The notes below the pieces were generated by a model, which had not been told where the DNA came from, searched no databases, and saw only the letters and a program-made list of their open reading frames with translations. Both the position numbers and the translations under genes were made by a program. From NCBI GenBank assembly GCA_023374045.1, contig CM041776.1, positions 42,042,171 to 42,106,170 of the forward strand: a stretch of DNA of 64,000 nt, given 5' to 3'. Shown here piece by piece: positions 33,876 to 44,288 of this stretch (positions within the stretch are counted from its first letter, which is position 1; each line of letters begins with the position of its first letter). The stretch comes from Limonium bicolor. Its lineage: Eukaryota; Streptophyta; Magnoliopsida; Caryophyllales; Plumbaginaceae.

Positions 33876-36800
33876 TGAAATACCCCGTAATTAAAAATAG
33901 TGATTGATTAGGCTAATAAATAATTTAGAAGCTTAATTAAGTATAAATAATCATAAGGGAACAAATTCCGAAGAAAACGGATCCTTAAAATGGATTAAAA
34001 TCACTAACGAACCTTAAAGCGCGTTTTCGAGGTAACCGGGAAAACGTGTCTTTAAGCGGGTCAAATAGACTCGTAACAATTTTGGTCAACTAAATAATCA
34101 TTAATAAATATTAGTGAAGCTTTAGGACCAATAAAATCAAGAAAACGAGAGATTAGTAAAAGACTGTCAAAAACGGGAAGTTGTGGGGTAGAAATATAAA
34201 TAACACAAACTTATGTGTCCAATAATGTAAAAAGAATTTTTACAACCCATATGGGCTGTATGGGTGTCCGATTTCATGCCCACTCACACCCCTTAATTTC
34301 CTCTTATGTGCAAAAGGACAAAAGAAATAAAAATGCAAAAAGTAAACACTCACCTCACCCTCACACTCTCTCTCCTATTCTATTCTCTTCTCTCACGTAA
34401 TACCACTCACCCTCACTCTCTCTTTTTCTTCCTTTCTTCTTCCATGCGATTTCCATGGAGATTTGAAGCAACCACACAAAACCTCTCTTCTCTCATCTTG
34501 TTACTTCCTTTAATCTCTTCCAAAAATTATAAAAAGTATACCATTGGAATCCCTCATCAAGAGCTACATTTCCATCCTTCCAAAATTCGAAAACAACAAC
34601 TCTCATCTCCATGGGTATGGAGCATTTGGAGCTTTAAGACCACCATTAGAAGGCCCTCCTTTTCTTGTTCTTTTAAGGTAAAAATCTTCTTGAAACTCCA
34701 TCCTTTTCTAGCTTTAAGGGCAAAACGAAATTAGAAACTAAGCCCTTGTTGTTCCTTGTATCCTAGCCGATTTTGGCTTGTTGAGGAGTTGGAAAACTTG
34801 TTCTTGAGCCACTCCAAGCTTCATTTACACCTTGTAAGGTAATGAACTTCTAAACCCTAGAATGTGTATTAGAACTCAAATAATGTTTAAGGATAGTTTT
34901 AAGTATTGAAATATGTAAATGTATGGGTTGTAGAGTAGAGAATTTGTGTTTGCTAAACCGGTGGAGAAAGAGAGGAAGGAAGAAGAAAGAAGGAGAAAGA
35001 AAATCCAGAGGAGAAACAAGGTAAGAATGCTTTTTTGTGTAGTCTGTGTATGTATGTATAACAGATTTTAGAAGTTTGAATTTAGTAATGAAAATGGTAT
35101 TGAGTAGTAGAGTAATATATAAGAGAATGAAAGTGTTTTAAACCCTTGGAAACAATGTTAAAAACTGTTACAAACTAGTTTGGGAATGAATGTTGAGTGC
35201 AGGAATTTTAAGAGTGTTTTAGTGTTAGTAAATGTGTATGGGAGCTTTGTGTATTGGTATTGTGTATAAACAGGTGAGATGAACATATATGAGTGTGAAA
35301 CAATGTGGTGAGAGTGTAGAAATATAGGGGAGATTATGTCAAAATTTATCTAGAATTAGAACACTTAAGAAAACTAGAAACTAGGTGAAATTATATGTTG
35401 TAACAGATTTTAATTGAGTTAGTTGGTGGGTAAGTTGTGAGAGGTGTGTAATGCATTAGGAGTGTTAAAAAAATGACATTAGAAGAGGGAGTTATAGTGG
35501 GGAGAGTTAGAAGAGAAATCTGTAGCAAAATGCAACTAGAGAAGAAACTAGTGTGAGTGTTGTATGAAACTTGGAAAATTATGTGAGTGGATTAGTATAG
35601 ATTGTGTAGAGAGTTAATGAATGAACTAAGGTGTATTAGGAGGTTTGATTAGTGTTAAAACATGTGGATTAGGTAGGGGAAGTGAAACAATGAGGGAAGT
35701 AATGGGTAAGAAGAGGGACTGAAAACAGAATTAAAATGCAAATACTGGGGCGGACCGAACTTGCGACCGGACTTGCAAGTTCGGTCGAGCCCAGATTTCA
35801 AAGACGGAAAACTTCTGGAATGGACCGAACTTGCGACCGGACTTGCAAGTTCGGTCGGACCAGAAAAATTCTCCGTCTGTAACCTACTGGAATCGACCGG
35901 ACTTGCGACCGGACTTGCAAGTTCGATCGAGCCAGAAAAATTCCCCGATGAAACCTTCTGGAATGGACCGAACTTGCGACCGGACTTACAAGTTCGGTCG
36001 GCCAGAAAAAATTCCCGTAATGCAAGCTACTGGAATGGACCGAACTTGCGACCGGACTTGCAAGTTCGGTCGGGCCAGAAAAATTCGGTAATGGTAGCTA
36101 CTGGAATGGACCGGACTTGCAAGGTCGGTCGCAAGTCCGGTCCCGTCAAAAAAAAAAATTAAATTAAAATAATAATTATATGTATGTATATATATATATG
36201 TGTGTATACCCACATATATATACATGTACATGTATGTAAGTATGCCAACATTAAGGAAGTAAAACTTAAGTAATGAAAAATAAGTAAGTAAAGTGTAAGT
36301 GTAAAGAAGTATAAGGACATAGTACGTAGGAGTTAAGTTGATGATAGTTAGATTAATCATCCAATGTATGTATATCATAGGATTTGATTTGTGACACCGG
36401 AAGGACGTTTGGAAACACGTACGACGGTGAACGTATGGATTTCTCATGCCCCTTATGCTATCTTGGTTACTCTGATTTGTGTGTTTTGTGCTAATTGATC
36501 ACCAAATAAGATAAATGCACGAATCGGAGTTACTATGCATACTTGTGAATATGTAGTGCTGTATGTTGTGAATATATTCTTAAATCTCAGTTTGTATAAT
36601 TCATGAAATGTATGGATGATAATGAATGTGTGCATGTATGTTGTATTGCATCGTGACCGATTATCTTGTATGAATGGACTTCTAACTTATTCCTAACAAG
36701 CTAACCATCCTAACTTAAATTGGAATTAAATTGGAATGAGTAGAAGTCCGATATAGTTTCGGCCACGCGTGAGGATGCGGAGTCACAGAGGTTGGCTCCA

Positions 36801-37746
36801 ATTCCTGACTCTTGAACTGGTCCGGGCCAAATCCCTTAATTGGGTAGCATCCCGGATTGGTGAGTCAAGTAAATCCCGGAGGTGGGACGGCGTAGTCCCC
36901 AGGCCGGAGGTCCCGACGACTTAACTTGAGTATGAGTAAGTAAGAATGAGTAAGTAAAGTAAATGGAAGTAAGTAAGTGTAAGTAAGAAAAGTAAGTAAT
37001 GAGTAAAAGAGTAAAAGCATTCCGATTAACCCGGATGCATAATTGGGCTAACCTTGTGAAGGTAAGTAAGATGCGTGTTATTGTATTGTTGCTTTGGAAT
37101 GTGTAATGTATTGAGCATGATTGTATGATGTATGTAAAGCATGTATGTATGAAATTAATGAATCGCATGTTTAGTGGACGTCAAATAGTCGGCGTGCCCT
37201 AGCTAGCACGCGGTATATGCGGAGTTTATACGCAGCGTTTGCTGAGCCCCTTGGGGCCCATTTTACTACACGTAGGTACTCGCGAAGGATGAAGATGTGA
37301 AGACTTAGTTTATTTCTTTACCTTCTTTTGGATTGTAAACAATGATGTATGAATGGTGTACTAAGTAGTACACGGCTAGAGCCTTTTTTATTAGCCGGTG
37401 TACCATGGGGTACCCTTTTTGGATTTTGATAGAATGGGAATTGGTATAGATGAGTAGCTGTTAGAAACTCACTCTTTTGGAACTTAGAAAGGATGTAATT
37501 GAATACACTTAAATACTCGGTGATCCAGGATGTAATAATTTGGCATATGATTTTGGTAAGTAATTAGTAGCTCGGTATATTATGTTCATCAGACCCGTGA
37601 CTGTAAGTAAGGTAAGCCTAGCTAGCCGTATGGGCGTTAGCGGCGTTGTACCACCCGCCGTAGTAAGTAGTAATATTTCCGCTGCGAACTCGTAGGATTA
37701 ACAGGACGATTAGACGGTAAGCATGGATTAACGTTGGGGTGTTACA
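33876..37746 (+). repeat. Element B 5' LTR, 3871 bp
   Basis: TGAAATACCCC...GGGGTGTTACA. It holds a hairpin tandem array (35752-36148), a TA/TG simple repeat (36180-36240) that is much shorter in the other LTR, a GCCCCTTGGGGC motif near 37247 and a GGTGTACC hairpin near 37397. It would carry the promoter of B. Confidence 0.93.
35752..36148 (+). repeat. Tandem hairpin array in B 5' LTR (about 72 bp unit, six copies)
   Basis: Units contain GACCGAACTTGC, then GACCGGACTTGCAAGTTCGGTC, joined by CCAGAAAAATTCC-type linkers and CTACTGGAATG. Each unit can fold (GACCGAACTTGC with GCAAGTTCGGTC). The last unit is altered to GGACTTGC...GCAAGTCC. Confidence 0.85.
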
Positions 37747-37751
37747 AAAAG

Positions 37752-37763
37752 TGGTATCAGAGC
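37752..37763 (+). other. Element B primer-binding site (tRNA-iMet)
   Basis: TGGTATCAGAGC, five bases after the 5' LTR end. Confidence 0.88.
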
Positions 37764-37972
37764 GTAGTTAACTCTGATGTCCTCAGTTACCGAGCATAGG
37801 GGATTACCGAGTTAGGATTTCAACCGTCTTAAGAAGGATACTTAGAAACCTAACTAGGAACTACCGTTGTTAACGACGGATACCCTTGACGTTCTTAGGA
37901 ACGATACTTTGCTTAAATTCCAAGACCTTGAGTCATATCTTGCGGAGCCTAACAAAACTGTTGAATATTCAG
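37764..37972 (+). other. Element B untranslated leader
   Basis: Sequence between primer site and gag ATG. No convincing coding; it probably holds packaging signals, which cannot be recognised by eye. Confidence 0.5.
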
Positions 37973-38634
37973 ATGTCAGGAAGGTCCAGGTCCCCTAGAG
38001 GAGGGGGCAATGATGGACCCGGCGCGCAGACGATAGCTGAGATCGTCGCCGCCACGGTAGCACAGATGCTACCACAAGTAATCCAAGCTGTGCAACAAAC
38101 TCGCAGCAAAACCAACAAACTCAAGCGGGCCAATCCCTCCCCCGCCACCCAAAGAAGCGAACTGGGTAAAAGCTGTAGCGGAACTCCGCCCTCCTGCTTT
38201 AGGGGCGAGAGTGATCCGGCTAAGCTCGAAGCCTATATCTCCGAGATGGAGACGGCGTTCGAAACCCTCGAAGCTCCTGCTGGAGTTCGAGTCAGAGTTG
38301 CTGCTTATTATCTAAGGATGCTGCTATGGATTGGTGGAAGCTAATCAAGCATGAGCACGTCAGTGACCCCACATTCGATTGGGAGTCTTTCGCATCTCTC
38401 CTCCGTTCCAAGTACTACCCAGAGCACGTAAAGACCAAGAAAAGGCTAGAGCTAGACGCCTTGAAAATGACAGAGAAGATGTCTGTCGACGAGTACTACC
38501 GCACTTTCACTTCTATCCTCCGTCTCCTCCCTGATCTAGGATACACCGGCCAGGTGTTGGTCGATCGCTTCTATGGCGGTCTGAGCCATCGCCTTCGGTA
38601 CGGTATGGGCTACACGAGATTTACCTCCCTTCAG

Positions 38635-38739
38635 GTAAATATCAGTTAACCCTTAGTATCATTTCAATTCCTTGAAATTCCTTGAATCTTTTCCTTATCC
38701 TTCCTAAATGAGAATCCCGGCTAATACCTGAGATTTCAG
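38635..38739 (+). other. Element B intron 1 in gag
   Basis: 105 bp, donor CTTCAG then GTAAAT, acceptor GAGATTTCAG then GAGTGTTATC. Removing it joins TSLQ to ECYHAA. Confidence 0.68.
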
Positions 38740-39017
38740 GAGTGTTATCACGCGGCTTCTCGCGTTGAAATCACTTGCCAACTAAGGGATGAAGAGACCG
38801 CGCTGAAGCGCAAAGCCAACAATAAAACACCAGTACTGAGGAGCAGAACCAGGGGAAGAGTTGGAAAAAGAAGAAGGGGAATTTCTTTCAGCAATCCCAA
38901 AAGAAATCCCCAGGTGAGAGCAGTGCCCATGCTGAGCAGGGCAAACCAGTTGAGCTTCTTCAGCTTGGTTATTCTGCACCGGTGGCAGCGAAGCCACTGA
39001 GATCACACCCACAAAAG

Positions 39018-39102
39018 GTAAACTTCTATCCCTAAATCGTAATCGTACAAGTAATGTATCTAGTATATCCACGCACACATGTGCTAACCCTCTAAACCTC
39101 AG
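39018..39102 (+). other. Element B intron 2 in gag
   Basis: 85 bp, donor ACAAAAG then GTAAAC, acceptor AACCTCAG then GTTCTAG. Follows AKPLRS as in A and D. Confidence 0.6.
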
Positions 39103-39441
39103 GTTCTAGCTCCGGTCCCGCCAAAACCTTCTCCGATGGCCGCGCCTATGTTGCAGAAAGTGCAATCCAGGACCATCCGGCAAAGACTGTATGGGAGAGA
39201 AATCAATGCTACAACTGTCAGAAACCAGGACACACACTCAATAAGTGCCCAGAGAATGCAAAGCCGAAGGGGAATTACCAAAGCTACAGGCAGAGGGAAG
39301 GCAAGGAGGTTGCATCTGGTGATGCACCAGCCCAGCAGGCACCACAGGGACAGGGATCCCGGGACCTCCGGGGTTGCACCTCAGAGGCAGCCTGTCCTTC
39401 ACGTGATTGACCGTGCGGGTCCGGTTCTAAGTCCGGCCCAG

Positions 39442-39595
39442 GTAATTATCTAAACCTTTAATCCTTGAGAAGCATGTCTAAGTATTGGAGTAACTGTATG
39501 AGTGAATGCATGAGTAAATAAATTGAAGTGTGTATTAAGCATGAAATGAAGTAGTTGAAACTAGTACTCACCGTAGATGAAATTTATAACCATAG
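39442..39595 (+). other. Element B intron 3 (before the AlkB exon)
   Basis: 154 bp, donor GGCCCAG then GTAATT, acceptor AACCATAG then GAAGCTTTAG. The zinc-knuckle frame leaves one base before the donor. The AlkB exon supplies the other two, so the frame is kept. The same is true of the protease exon at 40473. Confidence 0.62.
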
Positions 39596-40339
39596 GAAGC
39601 TTTAGTATCTGTTATCCGATACCGGTAACCTCGAATCAAGAAGAGATCGACATCACCAACCACTACTACACCACACGAACAGTGTCAGGTCATCCGACCA
39701 GGTATGATCTTATTAAGGGGATACCTGACACCCGAAGCACAAATCTCAATCATCCGACGATGCAACGAGCTAGGAACGGGTCAAGGTGGATTTTAACACC
39801 CCGAATTCCCCGGTGGAGCGAAGATGAAGCTAAAAATGATGTGCTTGGGAAGGACTGGAATCCTTATACCAAGACATACCAGGAGACACGACACAAGATG
39901 GAGCGACGCGCCACCGACAATCCCTCCAGAGTTTCAGACACTCGTCACACAAGCAGTAGAACTTGCACAACAATGCGAACATGAACCGATCCCCGCACTT
40001 GAAGCGGACCTCTGTATCGTCAACTTCTATGAGAAAGAAGGACGACTTGGGTTACACCAAGACAAGGACGAGACAGCGGAATCTCTTGAACAAGGAGTGC
40101 CCGTAGTGTCTTGGTCCATTGGTGATGACGCCGTATTCCTGTATAGCGAGCAGAAGCGTGTGGACCTCGCACGAAATTGGTATTGAGATCAGGAGATGTC
40201 CTAATCATGGGTGGAAACTCTAGGATGCTGTATCACGGATCAACAAGATCAAGTTGAATACGGCACCGCCGGCAATAATCAATGCCACACACATGAAACC
40301 AAGACGCCTGAACCTTACCTTTAGAAAGTTAAATTCATA
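39596..40339 (+). pseudogene. Element B: AlkB (ALKBH1-like) Fe(II)/2-oxoglutarate dioxygenase exon, frameshifted
   Basis: Same domain as 525-1264, in the same place between zinc knuckle and protease. Recognisable in order: the start context ICYPIP, YLTPEAQISIIRRC, AKMKLKMMC, LCIVNFY, RLGLHQDKDET (HxD metal ligands, near 40045), PVVSWSIGDDA (Trp where A has a stop), SGDVLIMGG, YHG, and RRLNLTFRKL (2-oxoglutarate Arg) before a stop at 40337-40339. About four one-base indels (near 39795, 39848, 40175 and 40238) break the frame in this copy. The intact motifs and the matching exon in A show it is a shared family component. No enzyme activity can be claimed. Confidence 0.86.
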
Positions 40340-40472
40340 GTATCATGTAATCTATTAGTAACGTGTATTAGAGACACGATATGTATGATGGTTGGTTTAT
40401 CAATAAAGAGCAGTGTTGATTTAATTCCACTTGTGTCCACCATCAATACTTATCCAATTGTGAATCCAATAG

Positions 40473-43400
40473 GTTGTGGACTCGGTACCGAAGGTATCCT
40501 GAGCATCCTCACCGAAGCACAAGCCGGCAGAAGCGGCACCATCTTAACGGGAACCTTCCCAGTAAATGGCATTGATGCCAATGTATTATTCGACTCCGGC
40601 GCCTCTCACACCTTCGTATCACCATCTTTCGTGAAGAGTTAAAGCTAGATGCGGATGAGCTACCGAACTTCATGTTTACTCTCCCATCGAAGGAGCGAGT
40701 AAAGTGCACTAAATACTACCAATCAGCCACCATCGAAATAAAAAACGAAGCGTTTCCCATTTCCTTCATCGAATTCAATGGATTGGGATTCGACTTAATC
40801 ATTGGAATGAATTGGTTGGAGCGGCACAAGGGTAGAATCCTCTGCGCCGAGCATCGTTTGCTGCTCAAGAGTCCTTCTGGGGTTACTGTATCTTACCGCC
40901 AGAGACCGAGAGAGCCTTCGACCACACTCATATCTGCTATGGCTATGTACCGGGAGCTCAGAAAGGGCCAAGAAGTGTACCTGTGTTATGTACAAGACCT
41001 GGAGAGAGATCCAGAGTTCAGTGACATGTACCGATTGTATCTGAATTCCCTGATGTATTCCCTAAGGAGCTACCCGGCATGCCACCACCGAGAGCAGTGG
41101 AATTTGAAATTGACCTTTTGCCAGGTACCGGTCCCATTGCTAGGGCACCGTACCGCATGGCACCTGCTGAAATGACTGAACTGAAAGAACAGTGCGAGAC
41201 CTTCTTGACAAAGGGTTTATACGCCCGAGCGTATCACCCTGGGGAGCACCGGTTCTCTTCGTGAAGAAGAAGGACGGTAGTCTCCGACTTTGCATTGACT
41301 ACCGCGATGAATGCGGTCACAGTCAAAATAAATACCCACTACCACGTATCGACGACCTATTCGACCAGTTGAAAGGAGCCTCAGTCTTCTCCAAGATCGA
41401 CCTCCGTTCAGGGTATCATCAGATTGCAATCAAGAGCAAGACATCGAGAAAACGGCATTCCGTACCAGATATGGCCACTACGAATTCACAGTGATGCCAT
41501 TCGGTTTGTCAAATGCACCAGCTAAATTCATGGACCTCATGAATCGATTATTCAGTGAGCAGTTGGACACTTCAGTGGTTGTCTTCATCGACGACATACT
41601 TGTATATTCCAAATCAGCAGAGGAACATGAAATCACTTGAGGAAAGTGCTTGAGACACTGCGCGAGAACCAGCTGTATGCGAAGTTCTCCAAATGCGAGT
41701 TTTGGCTTGATCAGGTATCATTCCTTGGACATGTCATCTCGAGCGCAGGTATCTCGGTTGACCCTTCTAAGATAGAAGCTGTACGATCATGGCCTAGACC
41801 CAAGACTGTTACCGACATTAGGAGCTTTCTTGGTCTAGCCGGTTACTACCGGAGATTTGTAAAGGACTTCTCGAAAGTCGCTAAGCCCATGACTACACTG
41901 ATGAAGAAAGATGCACCGTTTGTATGGACACACGAGTGCGAGCTATCATTTCAGAGCCTTAAAGACTCATTGACCTCAGCGCCCGTCCTTAACTTCCAGA
42001 GGGCACAGAGGGATTTGAGGTATACTGTGATGCATCAGGCAAAGGAATGGGATGCGTACTCATGCAGCATGGCAAGGTTGTTGCTTATGCCTCCCGCCAG
42101 CTGAAAAAGCATGAGGAGAATTACCCGACTCACGATTTTTAGGAGCCATTGTCTTCGCCTTGAAGATATGGCGACACTATCTCTATGGGGTAAGCATCAC
42201 CCATCTACTCCGACCACAAGAGCTTACAGTATGTATTCACTCAGAAAGAATTGAACTTGAGACAGAGAAGATGGATGGAATTTCTTTCAGATTATGACAT
42301 CAACTTGCAGTATAAGGAAGGGAAGGCAAACATCGTAGCCGACGCCCTGAGCCGTCGAGCACACTCGCTCCATTCGCTACTTGCTTCTTCTAGCTTGGTT
42401 GACGAGGTGCGAGACGCTCAGTTGAGCGACCCTTACCTAACCGAAATCAGACACAAGATCGAGAATGGTACATTTGAGAAGAAGAAGTATGACTTCAAGC
42501 TACATGAAGATGGTTTGATTCGGTTGAATGGCAGGCTATGCGTCCCCCGAAGCAATGCTGAGCTAAGGGATCGCATCCTGCGAGAGTCACACAGTTCCAC
42601 ATTGTCAGTCCATCCGGGAGCCTCCAAGATGTACAAAGACATGAAGAGGTACTTCTGGTGGTCTGGAATGAAATCAGATGTGACAGAATTTTTATTGAGA
42701 TGCTTAACATGCCAAAAGGTGAAATTTGAACATCGTAGACCGGGCGGAATGGTACAATCTATGCCAGTTCCGGAGTGGAAATTTCATGATATCTCCATGG
42801 ATTTTGTTGTAGGACTCCCACCTGCCAGGGGAGGACTCAACATGATCTGGGTTGTAGTCGATCGCCTTACCAAGGTTGCCAGATTCATACCGATGAAGGA
42901 CACCTGGAAGGTAGTAAGCTAGCTGAGCTTTTCGATAAGGAGATTATCAGACATCACGGAGTCCCGAAAACCATAGTATCTGACCGCGACACCAGATTTC
43001 TTTCGAGATACTGGAGAGCTACAAGGGAAGCGTTGGGTACAGAATTGAAGTTGAGTACCGCCTTCCATCCTCAGACCGACGGTCAGACAGAGGACCATCC
43101 AGACACTGGAGGACATGCTTCGGGCATGTGCCTTAGACTTTCAGGGGAGTTGGTTAGATAAGCTTCATCTTATCGAGTTCTCGTATAATAATAGTTATCA
43201 CGCCTCGATTAAGATGTCGCCTTTCCAAGCTCTATACGGTAGACCTTGCCGTACACCCTTGTGTTGGGATGAGTCAAGTGAAGCGGTCATAATAGGACCG
43301 GAGTATCTTGAGCAAGTGCAAGCTGAAGTGCAGCAAATTCGAGCTAATATGAAGGCAGCCCAAGATAGACAGAAATCCTATGCGGATGTGAGACGACGCG

Positions 43401-43835
43401 ACCTTGAGTTCGCCGTGGGTGACCAAGTGTTCTTGCGAGTTTCACCTATGAAGGGTGTCTTCCGTTTTGGTCAGAAGGGCAAGCTAAGCCCAAAGTTTGT
43501 AGGGCCGTACACTATTACCGAAAGAGTTGGATCCGTAGCCTACAGGTTAGCATTACCTGAGGACTTGGGGCGTGTCCATGATGTATTTCATGTGTCACAA
43601 CTCAAGAAGTACATTGCTGATCCTTCTCATGTGCTAGAGCCCGAGAGACTATCCATCAAACGACCATGAGATATGTTGAAACCCCAGTGAGAATCCTGGA
43701 TAGGAAGACCAGAGACACTCGCCATAAGTCTATACGAATGGTGAAGGTCCTATGGTCAACCATGATGTCGAAGAAGCGACATGGGAGTTGGAAGACGCCA
43801 TGAAGGCTAAGTACCCACAGCTGTTCATAGACTAG
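40473..43835 (+). pseudogene. Element B: pol (protease, reverse transcriptase, RNase H, integrase, chromodomain)
   Basis: The pol exon probably starts at the conserved acceptor AATAG then GTTGTGGACTCGG. Domains: protease with FDSGASHTF (near 40582) and GMNWLERHKGRI. Reverse transcriptase with [27 protein letters not shown] and catalytic FIDDILVYS (41584-41610). RNase H with [13 protein letters not shown] (near 42020). Integrase with an HHCC-type zinc motif (CLTCQKV near 42700), MDFVVGLP, VSDRD and HPQTDGQTE. The C-terminal chromodomain-like tail ends VEEATWELEDAM, KYPQLF, with TAG at 43833. At least seven one-base indels split it into short frames. Domain order is that of Ty3/Gypsy chromoviruses. 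Confidence 0.9.
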
Positions 43836-44273
43836 ATAGTCTAGTATTTAGCAATACGGGTACGGGTCGTACCCCTTTTAAGGGGGGTAGAGCCCTTTTG
43901 CTTTTGCATTGCTTCGGGTAAGCATTGCTTAGTGTGTAAGTATTGTAATAGGTTTTGTATGGCACATGTAGTGTAGTGAATCTGGTATGTGTATGTATGT
44001 GTAATGTGTAGTGTGTGAATGTATTTGTACAACGTATGATAGATGTGTTTGTGTAATGTGTAATGTGGATTGTAATGGTGCATTGTGGAATGGTATGAAT
44101 GGAAATGTTGAATTGTGTATGTGAATTGTGTATGATGCTTGAAGTGTGTATGTTTGTAATGTGGAATGAGTAAACACCTCATAGGTGGTAGTAAGATGCA
44201 TTATGGCAATTGGTTGCCTAATGAGTAGAACTAATAAACTATTAACCTTGAGCAACTTTGAGGGCAAAGTTTC
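43836..44273 (+). other. Element B 3' untranslated region with an upstream polypurine tract
   Basis: Contains CCTTTTAAGGGGGGTAGAG at 43874-43894, a second copy of the terminal tract, followed by about 370 bp of TG-rich low-complexity sequence. No gene. Confidence 0.6.
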
Positions 44274-44288
44274 TTAAGGGGGGTAGAT
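44274..44288 (+). other. Element B polypurine tract at the 3' LTR
   Basis: TTAAGGGGGGTAGAT directly before TGAAATACCCC. Confidence 0.85.

Larger units (their letters stand above)
37973..39441 (+). pseudogene. Element B: gag with two introns and CCHC zinc knuckle
   Basis: Gag protein. The chosen ATG at 37973 matches the start used in D (MSG followed by Arg/Gly-rich sequence). Exon 1 (to 38634) reads RGESDPAKLEAYISEMETAF, WWKLIKHEH, SKYYPEHVKTKKR, SVDEYYRTF and GLSHRLRYGM, with a one-base deletion near 38320. Exon 2 (38740-39017) starts ECYHAASRVE. Exon 3 (39103-39441) holds the CCHC knuckle CYNCQKPGHTLNKC near 39211-39252. A TGA in the zinc-knuckle frame near 39406 may reflect another indel. 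The downstream neighbour is the AlkB exon. Confidence 0.85.

Noticed and set aside
35752..36148. Regularly spaced repeats resembling a CRISPR array
   Set aside because: Units are about 72 bp with conserved linkers, lie in both LTRs of a plant retrotransposon, and have no variable spacers or cas genes.
35761..36162. Open frames with repeated CDRTCKFGR-type peptides
   Set aside because: Translation of the hairpin tandem array in the LTR; several frames on both strands are open for the same reason.
43841..44267. His/Thr/Tyr-rich antisense open frames after B pol
   Set aside because: Reverse reading of TG-rich low-complexity 3' sequence; no conserved motif.
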